NCBI GenBank assembly: GCA_038030265.1
Contig: CM075938.1
Location: 19,755,009-19,819,008, forward strand
Reading direction: 5' to 3'
Length of the DNA: 64,000 nt
Origin: Corythucha ciliata
Taxonomy: Eukaryota; Arthropoda; Insecta; Hemiptera; Tingidae
This document shows positions 46,504 to 57,458 of the stretch, in pieces. A program made the position numbers and the translations under genes. Under the pieces are notes generated by a model. It did no database searches and was not told where the DNA came from. It saw only the letters and a program-made list of their open reading frames with translations. The first letter of the stretch is position 1; each line of letters opens with the position of its first letter.

Positions 46504-46566
46504 TTGCTTCCTGCGTTCTGCGCTGCGTCCTGCGACGGCGTCCTTGCGTCTTATGTAGACGGGGCT
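46504..46566 (-). repeat. Right terminal inverted repeat
   Basis: 63 bp partner of the left end. Just inside it, near 46466-46492, is a second partial copy (CTTGCGTTTTATGTAGACAG), so both ends carry subterminal duplicates. Confidence 0.9.
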
Positions 46567-47328
46567 TAACACGATTAAGCGCAATGAATCCTTCCCTCCG
46601 ATTTTACATGTGTTAATAATCAAACCTTACTAAGTGCTGAGCAAGTGCTGACCATTTTTTTTAGTTTTGCAACGGGGCCATTGTAATTTTCAAGCATAAA
46701 ATTGACAGACAGTTTCCGAGGGGCAGCGCCTTCCATCTAATAATGGTTATTATGTGTCCGAATATGTATATTATGTAGAATGTTCATCATAGTCCATTTC
46801 TTGGTTTCAATAGTGATGTGGTCTTGCATAGGAAAGGACGTTCTTGGTCTCGGTCTTGGTCTTGCAGTCTTGAAAATGTACGCAATGTATGCATCGCGAT
46901 TAAAATCGAGTGTAATAGTTATGTATAATATAACATCATGAATTAGAGTAGAGAATAAGTAACTTTCGGATCTTATGATTTATTGAGGGGTTTAAGTTTT
47001 AGTTGGGGGGGGGGGGGGTCCTACTGGAGCCCGTGTGTTTTAAAGCGAGAAAAATGCATGTCGATATTCACGTTAAAAGTAGCCATATTGGCCTTTTACT
47101 TTTCTCATATAAAAAGAGAAATCTCGATACATGACTTGGTTGGTAGCGGGTTATGCTGATGCTCTTCGCAAAATTTTCTACAAAAAAGGTAATGTTGGAA
47201 GGAAACAAGCAAGATTGGTGATAAAATGCGAGAGTAACGAAATTATTTCATGATTCAGGGTCAAAGAAACGATTTTTCTTGGTTCTCAATCGGGTGAAAC
47301 AGATCTTGGCGATCTCGCAAGACTCTTG

Positions 47329-47344
47329 GTCTTGCATGCAAGAC
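47329..47344. repeat. 16 bp perfect palindrome
   Basis: GTCTTGCATGCAAGAC, preceded by further CAAGAC/GTCTTG copies. This could be the end of a decayed element whose other end is the GTCTTG patch near 46850. Confidence 0.6.
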
Positions 47345-48298
47345 AAAGTCCCTGTTTTCGAGGTCCCCCCTAGCTGTTTTATTGAGATTTTTCCAATACC
47401 GAGCGCCCAACAAGGTGATCCACTTCACTTGGCGCTTTTGATGATTGGTTTGTTCTGCGGGGTGTGTGGTGATGGGGTTGGGGTGGAGGCAGTTCTCGCC
47501 ACTTTGTCAACTGTCAGGTAATCACACTGTTCGAGTGTTCGACCATCTTGTGATTGCTGTTGTTGGGCTGGCGGGGGAGAGGAAGCTCCTCTCATTACGT
47601 AGCTGTATCCTTAAAAGTTGTAATTAACGTTCCACCTTCATAGTTCCAATTATCGTAATGGTGGAACGAAAATACTTATTTAAAAACAGTCCGACATATA
47701 AATTAGGCCAGGGGTTTTCTGTCTTGACATGCTGTCTGTCCGTCCTGCACTTACGGAGGACATCAGAGGGGTTTATTTTTTGCTTTCGAGCGCAATTATA
47801 GGAGAGGCTAACAACTTCTCCTATATGCACCTCTTTTATTCGAGTCATCAACTTGCTAAACCCTTAATGCATAAAGGACGTTCTGCAGTGAACAACTGTT
47901 AAATACTAAAAAAACAAAAAAACATTCCACACCTTTCTCCCAAGACCCTACGCTTTTTTTCCATCCCCCCTCCTTTCCATAGATAAAAATAATTTAAACG
48001 ATCCCTCATTATACGCCACTAATAAGGCGAAATGTAGCACCAAACTAGTCTAAAGTTTTAAATAACGAAAAGTGCAGTACTTTGTAGGAGAAAAAAAGTT
48101 TACTCTTTGAAGAAGTTTTTAAACGAATAATATAAGAAAGAAAAATTGTTTAATTAGATATCGGAAATTCGTCCTTCTAATTAACTGGCATCGGGGGGTT
48201 TCTGCTTCAGGGATTTCTTCTTTTTTCTCATAAAACAAGTAGTAACACTGGTGTTTTTTTTCTGTTTCCTTTCTAGGGCCAAACTGGAAAACTGAGAC

Positions 48299-48320
48299 AC
48301 TCCAAAGCGAGCTTTGGAGT
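48299..48320. repeat. 22 bp hairpin palindrome
   Basis: ACTCCAAAGC and GCTTTGGAGT separated by GA, followed by TTTT. The arms pair perfectly. There is no gene next to it that it could terminate or regulate. Confidence 0.7.
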
Positions 48321-51300
48321 TTTGATTAATAGAAGTATAAATATTTCATATAAATGTGAAAGTCACTGTCTGGGCGGGTTGGTTGAAGAGAGGGGGTCAA
48401 ATGCCAGAAGCCACTCGCGTTAAGCAAAGCTTATGCTAGCGTAAATCGGTTGTATATAAGAAGCGTTTAAATGTCTTGTTCAAAATCCGTGTCAAATTAA
48501 TTCAATCCCAACACCCTTACCCCCAACGCTCGCATTTCTCGCGTCAGCGATTCCTGAGGTTCTCAAATACGAGTATAAGACATCACCTCATCCCTCTCTC
48601 TCACGGACTAATCCTCCTTCCAGTTTTCCATAATTGATCACCACCACTGGCCCACTCTGATGCATAATACATGTTGGGACAGGGCCGTCTCCTCACCTCC
48701 TCCTCCCATACAGGGCCCTATGCCCTATATATACCTAAACGGCGGCAAATACTGTGCTGGCAGCATTAACAAGGATTGAGACTTACAGGGTTTTCAGGGG
48801 TTGGATTTGACTGGGGGGACGGTAATGGGCTGGTGTCGTATTGGTTTGTGATGGTGGGGTGGAGGGCGAGGAGGGAATAGTCCTCTTGTCGTCACCTACA
48901 ATCCCCTCTCCCACTCCGGTCGCTTAATCTTGTAAACTAGGAGTAGCAGATAGTTCAAGTCACGTATTAGCCTCTTCGTTCTAGCCGTTTTACAGGATTT
49001 TTGGTACATAGCGACCCGCGAGCCAAGACAAGTAACTTCCTATCGCAAAGACGGTATAATAGACGCTCTTTCCTGCTTATGTTTCCGAAACGTTTTAAAA
49101 TGGCAGTGGTCATGTGCGTTTCCAAGTTTTAAAAAAGAGTTGAAACATTTTAGGATTTGAAAGATTGTTATGGTGGAGGGGGGTGAAGAGGTCCTTTAGA
49201 AATTCTTTTCATAAAGACTTTGAAGGAAAAAAACCCCGGAAGTAGCTGAATTTAATGAAAGTTAATGAAGGAGCCCTTTAATTTTTTTCTCTTCACCTTT
49301 GACCCCCTTTTACGGCCTTTCCCAGACTCTTTCAGTTTCAAACCACCATACTTCCGTTGACGCCCCCTCCCCCGCCATGCCACTATACCATGTTTCCACC
49401 TTAAATCAAGTTGATATTTTGAGCAGAGCGTCGTGTTGCATTTTTAAAAGCTTTTTACGATTCGTTTGAAGTAAAAAAAAAAGGGGAAGCAGGAAATATA
49501 TTTCGCGAAAAAAACTACATGAAGGCCCACCTATACCAATAGAGAATCGTGAAAAATCGGCCCACCCAGAAGCCACCATTGGTTCTGCGACCATTGAAAA
49601 AAATTGTGGAGGGGGATGTAATAACAGAAAGTCATCCTTCTCATTAAATTTACCTGAATAATGTTTGCATGAGATTAATACGAAAGCTTTGTGTTTGTGT
49701 GCTGCACATACGCTCATAATGAATGTGTAAAAAAAAAAAATGGGTCGCTAACAATCGCGATTGTGTCACTTTCATCAGAGTCACCCCAGTGAAGTGAAGA
49801 GGGGGAGGGGGTGAGGATAGTCTCTAATTATATCAGGGAGGCGCATCACCGCAGGAAATTAAGCAGAACCCCTCCCCTCTTCTCCTATTTAAATTGAAGT
49901 CAATGAAGTTGAGTTACTTATGAAAGTGTGAATCATCGCATCGTCTCAGAGATATACAACATCCGGTGCCGGCCTCTGGGAAATGACAAAATCGTTAGTT
50001 TTCTTTGACAAAATGACCTCGTTTTGTAAATATAAATTGAACCCGCTGAATGTCCTGGCATGAAAATTACAGTTTTTTAAAATAATGTGCCTACGCGTAA
50101 GTAAAAGAAGCCTCAACACCAGTTCCCACCACCACCAGAAAAAAGCCGGACACTCGATCCGAGGGTTTAATATTACACCCCTTTTGAACCCCCACCCCCA
50201 CCCTAAGTTCACTGGTATATCATCAGCTCAAAGGATCTTCGCTAAAACAAACAATTTCTTACCTCTTTTTATGGCCATCCCCTCCCCGCAACCCATGAAA
50301 AATGAAGTGAATGAGTCAGTAGGGCGGGGCGATAAAGTGAGGAAAACTCGTTCAAAAAAAAACATTAAAGAGATTTTTGTTTACAAACGAAGCACAAAAA
50401 AAGGGGTGAATTTTCGCTGAGGGTCGTTGCAAAAACGAGAGATCCATTTGCAGGGGCGGGGGGCCTTCACCCCACAACTATTGACTTCTTCTTCAAACAG
50501 CTGAGTCGGAGTATATGGTAAAGATTTTCGGTCCTGCGAATTGAATATATGAATTTTTTTTTTAAGTCTTGAATTATGCACCGCCTCCCACCACCAAGCC
50601 ACAGAATATGGCCAACATATCGCAAGATTCTGTTCCTGTATTAAGCATAAGAGAAGACTTTCAACTTTAAATGGTATGAAAAGAAAGAAGGTGAAGAGGC
50701 TAAAATGCCCCCCCCCCCCTGCGAAACCAACTTTTTTCCATTCTAATTTTAATCGTTTCCCTGTATATAGGCCGAGTTTTTTTCTTTAAAACGAATTCAT
50801 CACCAACACCCTTCAACCGTCGATAATTTTGCGCGCATCTCGTTCTCAGCGTGTGCAAATTCCGCGGCTTTTTAACGCCTTTTCGACAGGATGGCGATCA
50901 ATTTAAGTTTTTTAATTGCCCATTCCTCCACCCCATACTGTCTGAAGGTGGGAAGGGGGGAAACCATGGTAAACTCGCGTTGCGTGCAAATGTTTTGCAC
51001 TCTTTCTCGCATGGAGGAATTCTCGTTATGGGGAGGGGGGAGAAAATACAAACGAAGCTTCAAGATTTCGCCTGTCAGAAAGTGTTATGTCTGAAAATGT
51101 CTAGCCCGGTTCGATTATGTTGTTTCTGTAGGGAAATCTTCGACCTCTGGAACGTTAAATTTGATGGTCTACTTGCGCGATATGAATCGAGAATTTTATA
51201 TATAGTGAGTTTCTATGGAATCCTAATCCTTGCCATTTGTGGTTAAATTTTTGTGTGTGCGAATCGTGAGGTTTCCAAAACTCTCAATTCATGACGCGCA

Positions 51301-51420
51301 GTGCAATTGTGGTGGCAACTGTAGAGGTGGTAGGGTTAGACTGGAGCTACGAGACTGTCAGTTTTTGGGCTTTTGTGGTGTTCAGTTTAGGCGAGAGCTT
51401 CACAAATATGACTTCGCAAA

Positions 51421-51665
51421 AGCCTGCCCTCTGTAAGGCTCTCTTTAAAATTAGCTATTTAGCTATCCCAGCGAAATTTCTTTTTGAATGTACGAACCCT
51501 GACAAATTGGTTTCTGACGTGCCCGATCCTCAAAATTTGGCTTTATAATGGGCCAAACCAGCGAGTTGCTTTTCATCACGCGTTATAGGTGAAATTCGCT
51601 GAAAACTGGGGAATATGGCTCTGTGAGAGCCGAATCCGGGAAATAATTTGACTTTGAAAATGCTC
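51421..51665 (-). repeat. Short family B remnant
   Basis: Units such as AAATTTGGCTTTATAATGGG, CCAAACCAGCGAG and GGTGAAATTCGCTG, mostly minus-oriented and diverged. Confidence 0.5.
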
Positions 51666-54600
51666 TAAGCGTCAGTGGAATTGCCTTTTAGAACGTTTTC
51701 CACGGGTAGATCACCCGAAGATGTCACCCCCTCCCCTCCACCCCGAATAGTAAGCTGATGTGCATGCTGGGGCGAGGGCTGCTTCTGAACTGAACGAAGG
51801 GAAATAGTCTGTTGTAGCTTGGAGGGAGCCCCTTGGAGCAAAGCAGGTCCCTCAAACAAGTGCCTGCTGAGAGTGAATTATGAATTCAACCCATAAAAAT
51901 AACGGGAAATTCGTTCCCCTCGTAAAGCCGAGGTTTAAAAATTGATTGGATGAGGAAATAATGTCGGAGGGAAGCCCATATTTGACGCGAAGCCGCGATA
52001 ACACGGTGAACAAAGCCGCCCTTTGTTTCGTCTTTTTTATTCCTCTCCTTTGTGTCTTATTGTTGACGAATAATTGTTTTTTCCGCGATTTTTTTCGTTT
52101 GAAAAATTCATTCAGCCTTCGCGAATTTCAATAAAACTTTCAATCAATGCAACTCCCCCCGCCCTTTCCACACCCTTGACGTGAATTTCTAGCATGACAC
52201 TCATTTCTCGGGTTAAAGTTTTCTAAATTGAATTTATCGCTATTTGCCGAACAAAACTTTGATAATACGGGCGGACAGCCGCAAAAGTACAATCGGAAGA
52301 GTGAAAGGGTTAGCGGTTGGGGGCAAGAGGAGGGGAAAAAATTCACGAACACCCTCCGTGTCAAGAAAAATGACTTGATAAAGAGAATTAATGAACCAAT
52401 TAATTCTACTCGAATGTCAAAAGCACCGTCCACGCAGACAGCACTAACGCGGCCCTTTTGTTTTCATCCCTCTTGTGCTCTATCTCTATCACACACTGAC
52501 TGCCATGCCACCCCCGCGCCGCCCCACCCAATCACATAAAACGTATGGTGAAGGGGAATTGTGGGGGGGGGGTGTCCTAGTACTTCCGTGAGTGAGTAAA
52601 GATCGATAGAAACTCACCACCATTGCCGTTAATGACGGTGGCTTTGAAGAGGAGAGAGGTCACAACATTCTTTCTGGCCTAGCCCTCCCCAACCATCATA
52701 TTTCCCTATCTTTCACGGAACAACGCGTCCCCCCGTCGGATTCAAGAGAGGAATATGATGATACCATGATCCCCCCACCCCGCCTACTACCACTGGTGTG
52801 TGGGGGGTGTGGGCCGTGTTTTGTGGGCCCATCATTATTATGGAGGATGAATTTCGCTGAGCGGACACACATTAGCGAAACCATCCGGCGGCATTCCCGT
52901 GTGTGTTTTGTTCGTCACCCCCTCACCGATTTTCACGTGTGAATGTGTTTTGAGGTGGGGTTGAAGGGGACCTTTGTCGCAAGCTAGCTGAAATTCCTCC
53001 TATTCATCCCTTATATTTGATGATTTGAGAGAGCCGCATGGCCTATGGCGCGCCGATGCGGAGGGATGGCTGGCTATGGCATCGCGAATGCAATTTACGC
53101 CCCATTTGAATGTAAACAAGAGCGAGTTTGATTTGTTGTCGCCTTCATCAAACCCCCTACCCCCTTCCGCGATTTCCCACCATGCCGTAATTAATTAAAC
53201 AAGGTTGGGTGATGACTTACCCCCGCCAACAGGGTCTCGCTTAATTCGAAACGATTTGTCGTCATCGGTAAGATGGAAATCTTAATAGCGCAAGGAAGAT
53301 GGGGATGAATTGTGAAAGTGTCGAGGGGAAACATGATCGAACAGAGGAATACATTGACACTTGAGTGACGATTCCTCGCTTAGTAGTACATAACAAACGT
53401 TGAGGCAGGTTAAGTTTAACGAGCCAAACAAACGTTGTTAGCTCGATCAACTTGGTATTAAGCACGAAGTTCCCCCGATAGAGCTTGAATTCAAGCAAAT
53501 CCTGCCAGAAAAAAAAAAAACACGTTTATCGGCGATGTTAGGAATGAATTTATTGCTTCTTGGTAAAGCCAAATTTAATAACACTAAAGGGTAAAGCATG
53601 CAAAAGCTGTGTATGTGCAATAAATATAGCTCGTCTATTGATTTTGAAAGCTGAAACACCCCTCCCAACTCCATGGAAAACTAAACTCAAACTTCCGCAA
53701 TAGTCAAGTCCTTTCAGTAGAATATTTTTGATTCACGCAACCCGTTTTGAGAGTGCTACATATAACCATTAAAATCCCTAATTCAAGCACTTCTGTATTC
53801 TCCACTTAATTTTGGCAAACGTCGGAGAATGATATGCACGTATTTGCTCAATTCCCGCCTTTTCTTTTACCAGCATATCGGCGAAGGTTCTAGCCTCCCC
53901 ACCTCCCACGACCCTTTTAGTTCCTACTTGAAATAATGAAATTGCCCTTTTCAAATATTCATCATTCGACACGGTGAATTTCCATCTCCTCTCACCGAGG
54001 GAATGTAACATGGCGAGAAGGGGGCCTCCGGTGAAACGGATACTGAAAGCGAACGGTAGTAGAAAGGTGTGCAGTGGCTGTGAAGAGTGATATGGGCGGA
54101 GGGGTGGAGGGATCAGCGATTTTCCTGGCGCTCTGCCATTCCCAGCGCTAAAAGCGGGGAATGTATTCGTGATAAATTAATGCTATGCGCATTTCGTTTT
54201 CAAATCGAACTCAGCGGGAGATTGTACACATATGGCGGTGAGGATCCGGGGACGGGGGATGTGAGAGTGAATTGACAGAAAAGAGGTTTTTCCGAGGAAA
54301 CTCGCACGTCTACATGACCCCAGCACGTATCTCTCAGTCTCGCGTGACTTGTCTATTTGTAGTCGATTAGATGGAATTTGAACAAACCCCCAAGGGCGTG
54401 TTTTTAAAAAAATAATTCTTTCGTCAAATAACAGTTTTTACCAAGGAGCGAGCGTCTTGTCACTCCTAGACTTTTAAACGCTCGTCAAAATTTTAATATA
54501 AACTTCGAGAAACACCAAGGGTTCAGGGTTGGCACACGAATGACCTTTTATAGAGCGCGGTATTTCCCGGGGCAGAGCAGAAATATTTCTTACGAGACTT

Positions 54601-55620
54601 GATTGCGTGCGGATTATTTTTTCACCCTAACAATTAAGTCGCACCGCAGAAATTAAGTGGTGTTTTATTTTAAATATTTTTTATTTAGCTTCTTATCATT
54701 AAGATCCTCCCCTCAAACCTCTTATTAGTGCGTTAAATAAATACGCCAGTCGTGTTAGACATCATTCCTTGCCTGTCTTCAAATTGGGCCGCGATCCTTG
54801 GCCTCAGATTCACCACAGTTAACGTAATGTGTGCCCTTTTCCCTCTAATATGACTGGCCCAACAGGTTTTTTAATGAATCTAGTTCAAAGTTTATTAATC
54901 AGTGAACAGTAATAAACGACTAGTTTCCCAAGGATAACGCGGCGACGGGGTGAAAAGTATGAAAATCCTATTAAAGTTGAAACAGATTTACAAGGGATGT
55001 TCACTTGATGATGAAGACGGTGTGGTGGTACTGAAACGGCAGCAAGGGGGAGGAGGGTCCAAAAGCTTCGCCCCTATTTAGTTTCATGGTCGATGAAGTA
55101 TATATAATTACAGAGCGTTAAATCCTCGGGAGAGAAATTTCTCACCCTGCGCACGCCCCCCCCCCCACCAACCATGTATCGCCCAACCACAAAATAATTT
55201 TCCGCGAACCTCTCCTACTTACAGTGTGAAACTGCGTCGAGGAGGAAACGAAAATAAATAAGAGATGATGCTCGCACCAACGCTGGAACCTGGCAACATG
55301 GAGGGACTTTATTTTCCTAATTTCCACCCTTTTAACGTGAAAGTTCGTTATGAGTTTGGAAGTTTCAAAAGGGACGATAGTAAAGTGAAACAGAATTTGA
55401 CACATGGGAAGCTATTTCGTGTCTTATTCCTGCCCCGGCTTGAAGCCATTGCGATGTGGGTCGTAATGAAGGCGTTACAACAATGTGAGGGATGACCAGG
55501 TGTCAAGACTCCTGGGGATATGACGAACAAAGAATAGCTGTCTGATCTCTGGTACGCAGCCATTGGGGACAGGTCTGGCGTACATAGAAGTCGAACTGAT
55601 CCGATCCGAGTGAGTTACGA
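51666..55620. other. Non-coding sequence, no gene seen
   Basis: Poly-G near 52562-52571 and poly-C near 55157-55167. Frames such as 52228-52539, 54087-54275 and 55142-55495 have no recognisable content. Confidence 0.45.
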
Positions 55621-56225
55621 GGCCATTAGTGGCTCATTCAAAACCCTTTGAAATTCAATTTCGCAGGATTTGGCGATTACAAAAACCAATTTTGTCGTGT
55701 TGGCTCAATAAAAAAACAAATTCTTGAGTTTGACTGCCCCAAGACCAAATTTTGTGGAATTTCGTGGCGTTTGGCCCTTCCAATAAACACATTTTACGTA
55801 TTTGGCTGTTACAAAAACCGATTTGGTGGAGTTCGCACCTCTTGAAATTATTACACAGGTTTGACTCCATCGGAACTGAATCATTCAAAAATCAAATTCC
55901 ACGTATTTGGCTCTCCAAAAGCTCTATTTCATGGGTTTGACCTCAATAGAATTCAAATTTTGCGGCACGAGCTCATAGCTTGAATGTTATTTTATTGAAT
56001 GCTACGTAAAAAGTTAACCAGAAATTTTCTTTTTACTTATATTCAGCCTTGAATACCTGCAATTTCGTGGCTAAAAAAAAAAAAAAAAAAAAAAATCGAA
56101 TCTCGACTCTGGCTACCGTTTAAAATTTTCGGGGCTATGTTTAGGCCCGAAACTGGCAATTTCACGGCTATTTATAGCTAAATCCTTGCAGTTTCGTGAT
56201 CATTTACCTCCTTGACTACGAGGTC
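55621..56225 (+). repeat. Family B array, plus orientation
   Basis: Clear units at 55645-55700 (CAATTTCGCAGGATTTGGCG), 55745-55800, 55890-55940. They grade into CAATTTCGTGGCTAAA-type units at 56050-56200. An A run of 23 interrupts at 56073-56095. Confidence 0.75.
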
Positions 56226-56239
56226 GAGAGAATAACCTA

Positions 56240-56775
56240 ACCTAAAAACCCATAAAGAAGGTCCCAACTCAGCACAATGGCCCAATAAGGCACAAAGACA
56301 GCAAAGGTCCAACCACAGCCAAAGTCCAACCACAGGCAAACTCTAATTCCAAGAACCTATAACCACAGCTGGAACCTCCACGCACAGTAAAGGTCCAACC
56401 ACATCAAGGTTCCAACCACGGCAAAGGTCCAGCCACAGTGACGGTCCAGCTACAAAAAGCTCTAATCACAGTTAGAACCTAAAACCGCAGTAACGTCCCA
56501 ACCACAACCAAAACCTCAGTAAAGCTCCAATCACAAAGAAGGTCAAACCGCAGTAAACCTCTCACCCATGGTGGCAAAGGCCCAACCTCTGCAAAAGTCC
56601 AGCCACAGCAAAGCCCTAACCACAGCTAGAATCTCCAACCACAGTAAAGCCCCAACCACAACAAAGCTATAAACCACAGCATAAAGCTCCAAACACAAAG
56701 AAGACCCAACTACTGGTAAGACCAACCACAGTTGAGCTTCAACTTCAGTATTATAGCTTCAACCTCAGTAAAGCT
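56240..56775 (+). repeat. Short-period (~14-17 bp) array
   Basis: About thirty units of the type CAAAGGTCCAACCACAG, with variants TAAAGCTCCAACCACAA. The last units become CTTCAACCTCAGTA. It directly follows the family B array. Its open frame (56543-56725, minus) is repeat read-through. Confidence 0.85.
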
Positions 56776-56969
56776 CTGCCCCCCCCTCCATCTTTACGGG
56801 CGGGCCCGGCGATAACGGACCCAGTGCCCCCTCTCTCGAAAAGCCTGGTTTTGAGTGTGGTGGGGAGTATAACATAGGACAAATCATTACGGGAGGGGTC
56901 AGAACGGACATCTGTATGATTTATGGTGGTAAAAGGTTCGTTCGTTTATCGTCCGGAGCTGCTCTGGAC

Positions 56970-57064
56970 TGCACGAACAGTCCGAAAAGCGTTCTTTTGT
57001 AAGCCCGAACTACACTGAAAGCGTTCGTTTGTCAAATCACGGACTGTTCAGTGCAGCACAATCT
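56970..57064. repeat. Imperfect inverted repeat
   Basis: TGGACTGCACGAACAGTCCG pairs with CGGACTGTTCAGTGCAGCA. Between them AAGCGTTC(T/G)TTTGT occurs twice. It may be a decayed MITE. Confidence 0.5.
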
Positions 57065-57316
57065 AGCTACACTGAAAAATTAGGTGGAGCTTGCTGCTCG
57101 AAATGCTATAACCTGCTCGATAACTACCTTTCGTCAATCATTTCTGTCTGGGAAGCGGGAATAAATCATAAAGGTATCGTTTTTGTTATCATAAGATATC
57201 GTCGTTGTTGTGGTCAAAATTCACAGGTTGTGAGACCCAAAAATCAGTTTTCCGATCAAATGGTGAGTTCCCGGCTAACATAAGTATTTGTGGTGCTATG
57301 CGATAACCTTTCCTAA

Positions 57317-57458
57317 GGCCCCGTTCACAAGCTCTATACGCTATGAATCTGTGGAGTCAATGCAACCTATCAAAGTGCTTCATTTTTCGTGGGAATGAAT
57401 TTGTTTGGTTGCGTAGACTCCACAGATACATATAACATAGAGCCTGTGAACGGGGTCC
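57317..57458. mobile_element. MITE, 142 bp with ~51 bp inverted repeats
   Basis: Left arm 57317-57367 starts GGCCCCGTTCACAAGCTC; right arm 57407-57458 is its complement with about ten mismatches and ends GAACGGGGTCC. A ~39 bp spacer separates them. The GGCCCCGTTCACA-type end is common among Harbinger and hAT MITEs. Flanks CCTAA and AACAG do not show a clear duplication, so the superfamily is left open. Confidence 0.75.

Larger units (their letters stand above)
42303..46566. mobile_element. PIF/Harbinger-like DNA transposon, 4264 bp
   Basis: The element is bounded by 63 bp terminal inverted repeats that begin AGCCCCGTCTACATAAGACG and differ at two positions. It is flanked by TAA at 42300-42302 and 46567-46569. 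A 3 bp TAA (TWA) duplication with ends of this type fits PIF/Harbinger. The interior holds a MADF-like frame and a SAP-like frame on the plus strand and a THAP frame on the minus strand. I found no DDE domain by eye. The SAP motif recalls the nuclease protein of the related ISL2EU group, whose members duplicate 2 bp rather than 3, so the placement within Harbinger relatives is uncertain. It inserted next to a family B array. Confidence 0.85.
46570..51420. other. Non-coding sequence, no gene seen
   Basis: Contains poly-G near 47006-47018 and poly-C near 50708-50719. A GTCTTG-rich patch at 46819-46872 shares TCTTGGTCTTGCA with 47324-47336. The frame 47279-47521 and others here are unrecognised. 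Confidence 0.45.

Noticed and set aside
7031..56225. CRISPR array interpretation of the ~30 bp repeats.
   Set aside because: Units are contiguous and degenerate with no unique spacers, no cas genes are present, and the DNA is eukaryotic.
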